Below are positions 11,729-22,850 of a stretch of DNA of 64,000 nt, one piece after another. The notes under the pieces were generated by a model, which was not told where the DNA came from, searched no databases, and was given only the letters and a program-made list of their open reading frames with translations. The position numbers and the translations under genes were made by a program. Source of the DNA: Typhlomys cinereus (Eukaryota; Chordata; Mammalia; Rodentia; Platacanthomyidae); the NCBI GenBank assembly GCA_023101885.1, contig JALPQD010000415.1:1238520-1302519 (forward strand), given 5' to 3'. Within the stretch, counting starts at the first letter, position 1. Each line of letters opens with the position of its first letter.

Positions 11729-11966
11729 TGCGCGTGTGCACGCATCAGAGGGCCATGGGGAGGACCACGGGGACTTCAGGAATCATCCTGGATTGCTTCT
11801 ACCTCCTTCTTGCTTCCTTCTGAGATTTCCCAGGCTCTGCCACCAGAGCCAGAAGTGCAGGCCAGTGCTGTTTGCACTTGGTGTTTTTATGTGGGACCTA
11901 GCATGGGAACTCAGGATTTTCTGCTTGCAAGGCAGTCTTAACCCCTGTGCCATCTCCCCAGTCTAA
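11678..11966 (-). repeat. tRNA-derived SINE of the same family, reverse orientation, with (TG)n
   Basis: Read on the minus strand it starts AGACTGGGGAGATGGCACAG and keeps the order of the family: AAGACTGCCTTGCAAGCAGA, a B-box-like TCCTGAGTTCCCATG, CACATAAAAACACC, GGAAATCTCAGAAGG, AATCCAGGATGATTCCTGAA and a CA tract (seen as TG on plus, 11678-11740). It is more diverged than the 24652 copy. The upstream A/T-rich bases 11636-11677 are its likely tail. Confidence 0.82.
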
Positions 11967-11970
11967 AACT

Positions 11971-12344
11971 TACATGATTCTGATATGTTGGAGTGAGATT
12001 CTGAATTGAGTACACTGTAATGCACACCTTAATATTCAGGACCTGAAGGAAAGAGTCATCCTGGGAATGCTGTTATGCACTGAGCAGTAGGAGCAATTAG
12101 TCTTGTTGATAACACAGGCTACTTTGCAAACTATCTTCATCTACAAAGTTAGACATCTGTATTGGTCTCTACTATAAACTGTTTAAACTATAACTGAAAT
12201 AATTTATTACAACACCACTTCACGATTGCAAACTATCTCTCAGGACCAAAGCATGTTGCATATTTGTAGCACAAAGGAAACATTTTGATGGCTTTGGGCT
12301 CCAATTCTAATCTTGCAGTGATAGTGTCTGGATTAAGCCCCCCA
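11971..12344. other. Noncoding, nothing recognised
   Basis: No supported feature. Confidence 0.5.
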
Positions 12345-12540
12345 AATGACAATTACTAGATGTACAACTCTGGGAAAGTTATTTATTCTTTTTGTGTCCA
12401 ATTTTTCTCATCTAAAACTTGAAGATTGTTTTTATCTCCCAGAGATAAGATAAATCTTGTTGTGAAGATTAAATAAAGTAATGCATGTAAAAAAATGTCA
12501 CAGCAGTTTCTAGTTTAGAATAAATGTTCAATAGATGTAC
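12345..12540 (+). repeat. MIR SINE relic
   Basis: Follows the MIR core and tail order: TTACTAGATGTACAACTCTGG, GGAAAGTTATTTATTCT, TTTTTCTCATCTAAAACTTG, TTGTTGTGAAGATTAAATAA, AGTAATGCATGTAAA, then GAATAAATGTTCAATAGATG. MIRs are tRNA-derived SINEs shared by all mammals. The level of decay fits that age. Confidence 0.8.
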
Positions 12541-13194
12541 TTCTTTTGTTTCGCTTGAGAAAATGCTTTTTAAAAAGAAGAACTTTACTAATGAAAAGCA
12601 TTATTATTTAGGACGTTTATTGATTCTTATTCCAGTCGAGGATATATTATGTAATATAATGCAATCTGTCATACCCTAAGATTAGAAAATATTTCCCCCA
12701 ATACTATTTTCCTTAAGCACAAAACAGCATTTGTAATGAGTTTCAAAGGAAGTTTCCATTTAAATTTAATGTGATGCAGCCACATGTTTTCTTGCTAGCA
12801 ATATCTTATTTCATTTTTAGATTTCACCTAATTCCATATGCTTTATATTGTGAATTCATTACTATGCAAATACATATGTACTATATTCAAATACATGCTT
12901 CCAGGATTATGTTACATTATATCACTTCACAATTAAGCAGATTGCATCCAGTTTTCTCAAGCTAGAAATGTTTTTTACAAGTTTGTACGAATTGTAGAGT
13001 CGAGTCAATAACCAAAGACTTCCCTTGAACTAAGGAAACACTAACATGATTCCCCCTGGAATCACTAATAAGTGATAAAAGTTTGTTACAAAATGAAAAA
13101 GATAAGAATAACATGTATAATGATGCTTAGTTTATATAAAATTGTAGCTCTTAATCATCTGAAAATTTATTGCTGCTTGTTATTTATTAAGGCT
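12541..13194. other. AT-rich noncoding DNA, nothing recognised
   Basis: No supported feature. Confidence 0.5.
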
Positions 13195-13315
13195 AACTTA
13201 TTATGGTGGTTGGGAGGTGGCAGCGGGAAGACCAAGAGTTCAAAACCAGCTTTAATATACATCAAGTTTGAAGTCAGTTTAAGCTACATGAGACTCTTAA
13301 AAAAAATTACAAGCA
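13195..13315 (+). repeat. Diverged B1/7SL-type SINE
   Basis: GGTTGGGAGGTGGCAG, AAGACCAAGAGTTCAAAACCAG, GTTTGAAGTCAGTTTAAGCT, ACATGAGACTCTTAAAAAAA follow the order of the B1/Alu consensus (GGGAGGC.GAGGCAGG...GAGTTC.A.GCCAG...CTACATGAGACCCTGTCTCAAAA). This explains why a 201-residue frame spanning 13072-13677 is not a gene. Confidence 0.72.
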
Positions 13316-14797
13316 GACAACTAAAAGATGATTACGATTGTTTTGATTTTCAGTTTTTAATTCATCTCGAGTTCTGTTTCTCTTTTCCTGCTATTGCCTA
13401 TGTGGTATTACTTTTAAGAGAACATGGATTTTTTATTCTTGGTTGTGATCATCAAGTTACAGTTCGTGTAACTTGTAACCCAGCTTGGCAGGAGAGCTCA
13501 TACCAAAATCTGGAGACAAGGGAACTGGGCCACGCCATATCCATTGCTAAGACAGGTGCAAACCTATTTCGCTTCACAGCATGTCTGTCCATGTATGCAT
13601 GGCTATTTTTTAAATTATGTGAAATAAAATACCCTGTAATGAAACAAACACTTATACAGGTCCCTGTGTCACTTTGACTTGGTAAAATTAAACATTCCAG
13701 GGGAAAAAATCTACAAGGAATTGCTTTCAAATCTCTTGATCATGACCATCATCTGTCAGGGTTCAAGTGAAAAGATAGCTGTTCACCCTCTTGGCCTAAC
13801 ACAAAAATGAGTGTCTTCCACTTTATTAGATGATTTCAAATGTTAAAAGCCAGTGTAATGAGAAAGCAGAATAAATGGCTTACCTGAAATCAGAAGTCTG
13901 AAATGCATCACAACTTATACTCCATACCAATTAAGAAAGTCCTGTGAAATACTTTGAAATTAATTGTTTGGTTGATCATACATTGGACATTAAGTGAGTC
14001 TGGACCCCAGAACCCACTGGAAAGCTATATATGGTCACAGAAACTTGCAAACCAGTACTCTCTGGGTTGGGAATTGGACGTTCCCTTGGGCACACACTGA
14101 TTGCCAGCCGAGCTTCAAACTCATTGACAGATCCTGCCTGAAGTTAACAAGACATGTGTGATATGAAAGAACATTCAGCTTCCTTCTCTGGCCTCTACAT
14201 GTTCTCATCATAAACATATCCTGTTAGGTGAGACTGTCACAGAGAGACATGATAAAATGTCTACTTACCCCATATAGAGAACCAAAGGCAGAACAGAGCA
14301 ATGACTATTGCAATGACTTATGGCATTGCTCTGTGGAGGAGAAGCAAAAAATAAAGAAAAATACACAAAAGGCAGAAAAGTGTGGGATCTGGTGGTCCTC
14401 ATAGACCCTGATGAGGACTGGCAACAGCCAATTTTCCCAAGCTTTTATTGCTTTATACACACACAAAGCAAAGCATGCATCATCAAGTACCAAGGCACGG
14501 GAAAGCTGGGGACTGTGGATTACGATGCAGTATGCAATGTACTCTGAAGGGAAGTACCAAGCATAGGCAATCATATCTGGAAGAGATGAGACAAACAGGG
14601 TTGTATACAGCATGTCCCCTGTATTTCCTGCTATACTTCCTGCTGAAGCCTTTGGGGCAAGCTGGCTTTATATGGCCACAATACCCCTGCAGAAACTTTG
14701 AAATCTCAGGATTTATTTTATGACATGGCTTTGCATTCTCCATTGCAGTCACTCTCCACAGACTTTACTAAAGTCCACTTCAGAAAATCATGGCATT
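13316..14797. other. Noncoding; overlapping short open frames without family signature
   Basis: Several 60-102 residue frames overlap on both strands between 14035 and 14752. None shows a start context, domain or repeat pattern that supports a gene. No repeat was recognised. Confidence 0.5.
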
Positions 14798-14807
14798 TCA
14801 TGTGCAA

Positions 14808-15760
14808 GAATGAATTCCAAATGGATCAAGGACCTCAATATAAGGCCAGAGACCATAGAAACCTTAGTTGAAAGGGAAAGGAATTCCCTGGAGCTGATTG
14901 GACTAGGCCAACAGTTCCTAATCAGACATCCAATAGCACAGTCACTACAACCAACACTCAACAGATGGGATCTTATGAAATTAAAGAGCTTCTGTTCAGA
15001 TAAAGAGATTGTAACTCGAGCACAAAGGCAACCAACAGAATGGGAGAAAATCTTCACTAACCACATATCTGATAGAGCTCTATTATCCAGAGTGCACAAA
15101 GAACTTTGAAAACTAAACACCAAGAAAACAAATGGGCCAATTAAAAAATGGGCCTTGGAACTTAAAAGAAACTTTACCAAGGATGAAATTAAAATGTCTA
15201 ACAAATATCTTAAAAAATGCTCCACTTCTTTAGCCTTCAGGGAAATGCAAATCAAAACTTCCCTGAGATATCTTCTCACCCAGGTCAGGATGGCAAAAAT
15301 CCACAATACAAACAACACCAAGTCCTGGAGAGGATGTGGAGAGAGGGGAACTCTCCTACATTGCTGGTGGGAATGAAGGCTCATACAACCACTCTGGCAA
15401 GCCGTCTGGTGATTCTTAAAGAAGTTAAAGATTGAATTGCCCTATGACCCTGCTATTCCACTTTTGGGAATAACCCCCCATATAGCAAAAATTCACCTCA
15501 ATAGCACAAGCACAACCATGCTCATAGCAGCACTGTTTACAATAGCAAAGTCATGGAATCAGCCCAAATGTCCAACAGTTGATGAGTGGATAAGGAAAAT
15601 GTGGTACATTTATGCAATGGAATACTACTCAGCCATCAAAAATGATGAATTAATGGAATTTGCTGGGAAATTAATGGAATTAGAAACAATTATATTGAGT
15701 GAAGTATCCAAGACACAGAAAATTAAGTGCCGTATGTACTCCCTAATAGATGGATCCTAG
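14808..15760 (+). pseudogene. L1 ORF2 C-terminal remnant
   Basis: C-terminal domain of L1 ORF2, read in three pieces. 14808-15109 covers the NSKWIKDLNIRPETI region through KSFCSDKE. Then comes a TGA at 15107 where the first L1 has TAG, then 15155-15376 containing WRGCGERGT and LLHCWWE, then 15437-15760 ending MYSLIDGS. Frame changes near 15230 and 15375 break the domain. The endonuclease and RT are absent, so it is non-functional. Confidence 0.9.
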
Positions 15761-16800
15761 TACCAAACCCACTTAGAGACACTCAAAGAGAAATCTCTGT
15801 AATACCTACAGTAATTGTAAAGATTATAAACAGGAGGGATGGGGAAGGAGGGCCCCACCAGAAACAAGGAGAGAGGGGACCATGTTACAGTAGAGAAAAT
15901 AGGCCACCATCAAGGACTGCAAGTAAGTAATGATACATCTGGTTAAGTTCACAGACTTTCCTTCCTGATCATTTGCAACTGATAGAGTATTATATCACCA
16001 GAAGGGGAGGGCATATAGGCTGCCTGATAGAAAGTAACCATTTTGCAAGTGGGTGATTGACCCCTCTCTTACTGTGGTTTCCTACTTTTATTCCATCTAC
16101 CTTTGAATATACTCCTATAACAAGACTCTAATTTAACAGGTTTTTATCTCTGGCCAGGGGGTGACATCCAATACCCATCAGGATGGAGCCAAGGGCATTC
16201 ATTGCAGGAGCAGCAAAACCGAAAAAAAAAAATCAACAAACCATAATTCAGAACATCAGAGACTCTATATCAACCACCTGGAACTGGGCCAGTCTGAAGC
16301 TCAGGGAAATTTGCGGAAGAGGGGGCGGTAAAATTGTAAGAGCACAAGGATGGGAGGAGTCATGTTATGCAAGATACTCCACACAAGTTAAGGCCAAAGT
16401 AATCATAGTAGGACTCTGCATGACCTGTGCAATGTCCAACACATTATTGACCCCACAAAGTCTAGTATGGACTGAAGGCACTAGGATCCTTGGAGGCTAA
16501 GGAGTGACAGTCACAGTAGTATTCTTAAGCTTAAGGGGAACACAGGAAAGGGTTCTGGGAAATGCTGCTGCGTCCTTGCACCTCATTGGAGAGGAGGACC
16601 CAGAGGAGAGTTTGGCATGCACATTAAAGGATGCTCCGGGGATGGGGGGGGAAGCATTGGGGGATGTGGAGGGAGGGGGAGAGGAGGGGAGAGAAGGGGT
16701 TCAGGGAGAGGTGGAGGGAGGGAGGGGACCGGTGTACCTGTTAAGTTTGTATGAGCGGAAATAATAATAATAAAAAAAAGAAAAAAAGAAAGACAAACAT
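15761..16800 (+). repeat. L1 3' UTR and A-rich tail
   Basis: Nearly base-for-base the same as 2883-3902, including the TTTTTATCTCTGGCCAGGGG block near 16140, the CTAAGCTTAAGG block and a terminal TGAGCGGAAATAATAATAAT. Confidence 0.88.
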
Positions 16801-16816
16801 AAAAAAAGTTAACAAT

Positions 16817-17060
16817 GAGGCCAGCAAGATAGGTCAGAGGGTAATATGCCTAAGCATATACCTGGTGACTTAAGTTTAATCTGTGGAGCTCATATGGTGA
16901 AAGGAGAGAACTAACTTCTGAAAGATGTCCTCTGACCTCCACCTATGTGCTATTATAGCATGAGCAAACCTGCTTTTGCTCTTTCTCTCTCTGTCTCTCT
17001 GTCTGTCTCTGTCACTTTCTCTCTATCTCTCTCTTTCAAAAGTAAATAAAATTATTTTTA
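16817..17060 (+). repeat. B2/B3-like SINE with (TC)n tract
   Basis: Head AGGCCAGCAAGATAGGTCAG, degenerate B-box region, then the B3-type body GGAGAGAACTAACTTCTGAA, AGATGTCCTCTGACCTCCAC, a TC-rich microsatellite (16978-17036) and an AAGTAAATAAA tail. It abuts the L1 tail directly upstream. The same body occurs at 46232-46400. Confidence 0.75.
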
Positions 17061-17062
17061 AA

Positions 17063-17084
17063 TTTATCTCTGGCCAGAGATAAA
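17063..17084. repeat. 22-bp perfect palindrome
   Basis: TTTATCTCTGG followed at once by its exact reverse complement CCAGAGATAAA. It lies just after the SINE tail; the bases on either side (ATAAAATTATTTT...) are also repeated. Its left arm plus three bases equals TTATCTCTGGCCAG of the L1 3' UTR (near 3268 and 16146). Confidence 0.9.
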
Positions 17085-17214
17085 ATTATTTTAAAAATAT
17101 TTTTTTAAAAAATCACTAGGGATTAACTGTTACTTTTAACCTTCATTTCCTTACGGCATTTTTCATGTAGCATAAAACTTATAATAATAAATTTATGTGT
17201 TTTCTAGTGCTAAA

Positions 17215-17460
17215 AAAAGGAAAGGATAATGATAATGTGGCACATTTACACAATGTAATATTACTCAGCCATCAGAAAGGATGATATTATGGAATTTTCT
17301 GGTAAATGTATAGTATTGAAAACTTTAATATTGAGTAAGGTATCTCTGACACAGGATGTTAAGCATCAAACATTCTCTCTTCTATGTGGATGTTTGAACT
17401 GATATCGTTGTCAGTGTATTTGGATTGGAAGCACTATAAGACCCAGAAAATTTAAAAAAA
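17215..17460 (+). repeat. Old L1 ORF2 C-terminus/3' UTR fragment
   Basis: GATAATGTGGCACATTTACA, CAATGTAATATTACTCAGCC, ATCAGAAAGGATGATATTATG correspond to the L1 ORF2 end (compare AATGTGGTACATTTATGCAA at 15597 and TACTCAGCCATCAAAAATGA). It then goes into a diverged 3' region. Divergence from the younger L1 copies is high, so it is an older subfamily. It ends by a run of A at 17452-17467. Confidence 0.75.
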
Positions 17461-19144
17461 AAAAAAAAGATCTATGAGTAGGATGGTGGGAAAGTATGGT
17501 TAGGACAAAACATTTTAAAGTGGAGATTTAGGATATCAGTACAAGGGGAAGGCAGAGAATAAATGGGAAAAATACATAACAGAGAAGAAGGTATGGGAGA
17601 TAGGAGCAACATGGAAGATAGCAGGAGTGGAGGGACTTAAAAACATCATGGCATTTCATTTTGCAGCGTCTTGGGCAATGCTGGGTTAGGAGGTTACCTA
17701 TATGCACAGCATGGACCACTCGAGGACCACCGCATTACCATAGCCCACCACAGCTGGGATAATGACAGAAGGAAGCTGTATCTCTGGAGCTTACTGCATG
17801 ACTTGCACACAGCTCAACAGGTCAGAGAATCTCCTGCCCATGTATTTGTTACCACTTTCATAACCTCAGAGGCAACGTCTCCATTCGAAAACAGTCAGAC
17901 ACATAGGAGTACCATCCACACCATACACATATACACCACATGCACACACTTTTCCTCATATCAGTCACTGTGAAGGAAGCCTCCCCCAGCCCCCAACAGA
18001 AAAAAAAGTCAGTTCAAACTGTATTTATGGAAATTTCATTTGTCTATTCTTTTTTCCTATGTCCCCTGCAGTTTGCATACCATACCAGAATTAGTGTGCC
18101 CTTCATATTTCACATGCCCATGCCTCCTCTGCATCATTCCTCATGTGATTTAGACCCTTATTCAGCAAAATAAACTTACCTGAACACAGGCTCTGCAATA
18201 CGAAGCCCACCAATCTGATAACCAGGGAAGCTACTAGTGGAATTATGGCCTGGCAGCAGTGTGCATATGCCAGGCATAGGTATGATTCATAGCTTGGGAG
18301 GAATGGACAAAATGTCACAGATATTCCATCATGCTGATCAGAACAGTGTGAAATTTAACTGCTATTAATTGCTTATTTCTATAATTTTCCAATTATTTTT
18401 GGACCGTGCTTCACCTCAGGCTACCAGAAGGTGACATATCTTGATATATTTCTAAATATGTAAAATGTCCTTGTTCCATCGACTTTACTTTATTGACTTC
18501 CATTGTCCAGTAGCTAGAGAATGTGATGTTTATTGTGTATTTGATTGACTAAATGTTTATACGTCTTTCCTATAGTCCTCTCTATAGCGGGAAAGGGGCT
18601 CGGTGGACAGTTCAGACAGAATCGGGTCTATTAAGTAGAAGTTCTTGAGCCCTTTCAGCCAAATGCAGTGAAAGCATGCTTTTTTCTTAATGGTCCTATT
18701 GGGAGGTATTTTTTTTGTTTAACATATTCAAAATTATTTTCCAGGGAGAAGAGTAACCGCAAAGGTAAAAATGATGAGTCCATGTATCATCGACTGCATG
18801 CCCTTCGAGCTTTCTCTCCTGTGCACACATACAGTGCTTATGCTTTGAGTTTTCTTTGTGGCATGCTAAGTAGTAGCACAAATATTATAAAACTATAGTG
18901 ATCTTATTTCCTATCCTATTTAAATAAAAGCCCTTCAGATAATTTATGAGCAACTTAGTAATTTTGTGGGTGCTAAAGTTTCCATGTAAATGTTTCAGAA
19001 GTATAATTCTGAGACTTGGTTTTTTTTTTGTCACCCATGTTTGCCAAAATTGTGAGGGAAAGAATTTAAGAAGGAAAGTTAATTTTTTCATGATTTTAGA
19101 CCACTGTCCAGAGGATTCTAGGTCACAGTGAGATAACATCACAG
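17461..19144. other. Noncoding, no supported gene
   Basis: GC is mildly higher at 17680-17990, but no repeat or exon was recognised. A short tRNA-like phrase near 18590-18640 (GGGGCTCGGTGGACAGTTCAG) might be a SINE head but the rest of the element is not visible. Confidence 0.5.
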
Positions 19145-19430
19145 CAAAGGAGGAGGACAGAGGAGACAGGAGGGCTCACCCTCATGGCTGCCGAGAAGCA
19201 GAGAGACAGGAAGAAGCTAGGGACAAGGTTTAGGTGTGTGTTTTACTTCCAATCAAGACCCGACTGCTATCGTCTCCACCCACCTTCCAATATTCCATTT
19301 TATTATGAACCCATCCATTCATTGCATCATAGCTCACATGATCCTATCACTTCTCTATAGCATCCAAATCTGGCACCAAGCTTTCATCCCACAAGTCTGT
19401 GGGAACATTCCCTATTTTCATGGATAGAAA
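19145..19430 (-). mobile_element. MaLR LTR fragment, reverse orientation
   Basis: On plus, ATTCCATTTTATTATGAACC, CATCCATTCATTGCATCATA, CATGATCCTATCACTTCTC, CATCCAAATCTGGCACCAAG and TCTGTGGGAACATTCC follow, in order, the reverse complement of the MST/MLT-type MaLR LTR. The upstream AGGAGACAGGAGGGCTCACC part fits the other half. Boundaries are approximate. Confidence 0.6.
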
Positions 19431-19504
19431 CTGAAATTTAAGAAGGATGCTAGGCACAGGGTTGTTTTATCCATGACCAGATTTTTTTAGCTTGATATTT
19501 TCTT

Positions 19505-19592
19505 TTTGTTTTTTTTTTAATTTTTTTACCTAGTTACACAAGCTCAGCGGGTAGGTATTTTCACTACCCCCCTTCCCCTTCCCTCTTCATCA
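19505..19592 (-). repeat. Short old L1 3' end, reverse orientation
   Basis: A T-run followed by ACCTAGTTACACAAGCTCAG, CGGGTAGGTATTTTCACT and a C-rich tract (CCCCCCTTCCCCTTCC) parallels the reversed L1 terminus seen at 39493 (T-run, CACTCATACAAACTTAGCAG, GTACACCGG, C-rich tract), but more diverged. Confidence 0.5.
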
Positions 19593-20280
19593 CCAGATTC
19601 TTAAGTTATGGGTTTTACTCCAGATATTGGGAGAAATTTTAGGTTAATGCTCAGTCCAATAACCAGTATAATCTGTGTTCTACTCATAAGAAGTAGAAAT
19701 CGGGGCATCAACACACAGAAGAAAAGATCACATGAAGGTAAAAAGAGGAGGCCATGAGCTACACTAAGACAGACCATTCTCTCTTTGTCTCCAGAAGAAT
19801 CAACTCTATTAACACTAAATGATGAACTCCTTGCTTTCAGAATTGGGAGGAAACAAATGTCACACTCTTTCAAGTATATTGCTACAGAAACTTTCAAAAT
19901 TTAATAAGAGAAATGGAAAAAAATGGGATACAAGCATATCCCACCAGTATTTAAATTTTTTCTCTTCTTGTAGTATTTTTCCTCTTAGTTGTTCGTAAGC
20001 TATCCCAAATACGTGATGACAAGCATATTGCCATGAAAGCATCTTACCCAAAGAAATGCTCATGGCTCCCTCTGATGAGCAGATTTTCTGTTTGACTTCT
20101 GCTCAGCTCCTGGCAGACCTGCACAATGTTAATGTGAGAACAATGACTTACACATACAGTCAGCGACATTATCAAGCCATCAATAAAATAGCTCCAGCCT
20201 TTCAAATGTCACACAAATTTTTGAATATAAGAACATTGTTAACACAATGGGAAAACCATTATCATATACAATAGTTGTCC
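19593..20280. other. Noncoding, nothing recognised
   Basis: No supported feature. Confidence 0.5.
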
Positions 20281-20470
20281 CTTATTAACAGCCCTGTTGC
20301 TGCTCGCAATTTTGATCTAATTTAAGTCATGTCCCCATTATAGTGGCAAATTGTGTTTTCATTAATACAGCGAGAAAGCCATTAATATGAAAATTGCTCG
20401 TTCAGAGTCACATTAGTGAAGTACTTATCCTATTATCACTAAGCTGATTCTAACCTAGGTGCTAAGCAAT
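20281..20470. promoter_or_regulatory. Candidate conserved noncoding block
   Basis: A repeat-free block with balanced composition and clustered homeodomain-like cores (ATTAAT at 20362 and again near 20395), AGCGAGAAAGCCATTAATAT and GAAAATTGCTCG. It resembles vertebrate developmental enhancers by texture only. No alignment is available, so the assignment is a guess. Confidence 0.25.
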
Positions 20471-20893
20471 CTGAACAGAGGCATCCCACAGTGAAAAGGT
20501 CATTGTGCTTCCTAAGGATGCTACACTGGATTTCATATGGTCTATTGGCACCTTTTACTGTGTTATTAACAAAAGTTACATAAATTAGTATCAGCAAATT
20601 ATGAGTTTATTTCTGATTCTATATACTTTATGTAATGATACATGTATCTTCACTCCTCTCATTTGGATGATTTAAGTATTTCCAGAAAAACAGTGTTTCA
20701 AATTGCATAGATCTAAAAAGAGTTTTGTTCAGTTTACAGTGAGGTCAAGGCCTTATTCTAGGACCAACTTAGCATTGTAATAGCCTTCTGATGAATGTTG
20801 TGTCATAGGGACAAGAAGACAGGAAGGGGAGAAATAACATTATAAGACAAGATATAAAAGAGAAGCTCTGGTGTGTTTGCATGTGTGGGGATA

Positions 20894-21130
20894 GGGGCTG
20901 AAGAGATGGCTCAGGGGTTAAGCTTCTACTTTGCAAGCAGAAGGACCTGATGTCAGATCCCAGATGCCATGGTAAAAATGACAAGTGGAAATGACAGCAA
21001 GTTAAAATTCCAGTCCTTGAAAGTGGAGCCTCGGAAGCCCTAAAGCAAAACAAAAAGGAGGCAGAAAAGTCCAGGATGATTTCCAAAGTCACCACACATA
21101 CACAAATAAATGAATAAATAAATAAATATG
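20894..21130 (+). repeat. tRNA-derived SINE, intermediate-age copy of the main family
   Basis: GGGGCTGAAGAGATGGCTCA, GGGGTTAAGCTTCTACTTTG, CAAGCAGAAGGACCTGATGT (B box), CCAGATGCCATGG, GTGGAGCCTCGGAAGCCC, AAGTCCAGGATGATTTCCAA, with an AATGAATAAATAAATAAATA tail. It keeps every block of the family but has a different body spelling from the young copies, so it represents an older subfamily. Confidence 0.85.
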
Positions 21131-21599
21131 TATTTCAAAAAAGAGAAACTCAATGGTGGTTTCAGTTTTATAAGAGAAGTTGGTGACAAGTAACTCAGGA
21201 TTTCACAAGAACTTTGTCTCTTCAGAAGGGTTTACAACAGGACACTCCACTGGGCCTGACTTCTAGAAATTTCACTACCTCAGCATTGCAATGTTTGAAA
21301 ATTGTAACAGGAGGCAATGATACTCAAAGCACATGGAACATTGCAGAGATTGTCTAAGAGACAATAACTTGGTCAGCTTAATATGCCAAGATGAAGAATT
21401 CTGCTTTCTTCCAAGCCAGAGGAAATCACCTAATTGAATGATATATTTGTGCATTCTGGCCTTGCTGATATACCAGGTAGGAACTAACTACTTTAAACAT
21501 TCAACAAAGGAACAAAGGGACAGAGAGGAAATAACCTCTGAGAATAATTGTGATGATTCTGTGAAAAAAGAAATGGAATGGTGGGGGTGTAACAAAATG

Positions 21600-21651
21600 C
21601 TTTTATAAAATATGTAACTTATAGTCTTTTATAAAATATGTAACTTATAGT
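21600..21651. repeat. Perfect 26-bp tandem duplication
   Basis: CTTTTATAAAATATGTAACT plus TATAGT occurs twice with no mismatch at 21600-21625 and 21626-21651. Confidence 0.97.
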
Positions 21652-21953
21652 CTATGTCATAGGAAAATTTGGGGAGGGATTATTTCCACCAACAGTCACC
21701 TGAATCTTCTAAGATCTGCTCCTTTGGCCATATAAGTGATTTGCCAATTGCATGCCAACAAAAGTGATCATGTTTTTTTTTCCTTTTATTAAATCTATAT
21801 TTAATTTTTAATTACTGGTGATCAACTCCCCAATTTGCCTTTCCTTTCTATTATAACCAGAAACTGTCTGAATGGTAAACCAACTATTTTTCTCCTATAA
21901 TTCAATGAAATTTCATCTTCAGCTGGAAGGCTTAAGGTTCATATTAACGTGGT

Positions 21954-22000
21954 ATGTGTGTGTGTGTGTGTGTATGTGCACACATGCATGCGTGTGTGTG
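21954..22000 (+). repeat. (TG)n microsatellite
   Basis: TG repeat broken by TATGTGCACACATGCATGCG. Confidence 0.93.
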
Positions 22001-22499
22001 TTGAATTAAGAGTAATGTTATATTACAGTTCATGAAAGTGTGAAGATATAATTTCCTCTTTTTATAGCAGATTGTATGTGAACTTGGCAAAATACAATTC
22101 TCTTAGACTGGAATGCTTTCATTTTTTTCATCATGTGTACACACATAGCATACTATAGAATGAAGCTAATTGAACTAGCCTATTAGAGACACACTGTGTT
22201 TTCAGTTGTGCCTCAGCGAGGAGGTAGACTTGTCATTTGGTACCTTCCCTACAGTCACCCTGGGGGGTTAAGACCAATCACTGCTAGCTACTCTTAGGGT
22301 TTTATTTATGATCATCCAAGGAAATCTCTGGACTTCTAGGAGCTCAAGTCTTCTGGGGAAACAGCTGTGATGTCCAAGTGACAGGAAGTACATAAACGAC
22401 AGATCAGATACGGCTGCATTGAGCAAGATCATGTTTGGAACAGCCTCACATCCAAGGCTTTCTAGACTACCTGCAGGTCATTCTCTCCTTGCTTTCTGG

Positions 22500-22850
22500 A
22501 CTGCCTCCAAAAAATCTCTTTAATGAGATTTTCATTGAATTTCAAATCAATGTGCCAGCTTAAAGAGAGAGCAGGGAGCAAAACATGAATGTGCTAGCAT
22601 TTTGAGGCAGAAAGCATAATGACCACTGGCCATTAAGTGGAATTTATTATTATATTCGTTTCTTGATTTCAAGAGACGTGGGTACGATATTTACTCTTAT
22701 TGTGAAATTAAAGTATTAGCCAAGTGTTAAAGGGTGGGGTCATTTTTACTGGTTAATGTACTGATGCTCAATAAAGATTATCTTTTCCTATTGGCAATAT
22801 GTTCCTGTCTGATGCATTTTCTTTTGCCTGCTTTGAGCTCTATTATTAGC
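22500..22850. promoter_or_regulatory. Weak candidate conserved noncoding block
   Basis: Repeat-free sequence including CACTGGCCATTAAGTGG and AGAGACGTGGGTACGATATT; CpGs persist in an otherwise CpG-poor setting. Only a texture-based guess. Confidence 0.15.

Larger units (their letters stand above)
14798..16800 (+). mobile_element. LINE-1, 5'-truncated young copy
   Basis: A second L1 of the same subfamily as the one at 255-3902. It starts within the C-terminal third of ORF2 (compare 1917 onward), keeps the end of ORF2 to 15760, the whole 3' UTR, a G-rich tract at 16640-16730 and an A-rich tail 16760-16800. It is the better preserved of the two tails. No target-site duplication could be fixed: the sequence before 14798 and after 16800 does not match. 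Confidence 0.92.
21131..22499. other. Noncoding; contains a 26-bp tandem duplication and a (TG)n
   Basis: Mostly unassigned. 21954-22000 is an interrupted TG microsatellite. Confidence 0.6.

Noticed and set aside
11193..11966. Frames with Cys-Val repeats
   Set aside because: Translations of CA/TG microsatellites inside SINEs; also at 24712-24991, 27462, 42561 and 45568.
13072..13677. 201-residue plus frame
   Set aside because: Runs through a diverged B1 SINE and AT-rich unique DNA; no domain or start context.
14788..15384. Minus-strand 198-residue frame
   Set aside because: Antisense of the second L1 ORF2 remnant.
14798..16800. Target-site duplication for the second young L1
   Set aside because: Flanks were compared by eye and no convincing direct repeat was seen.
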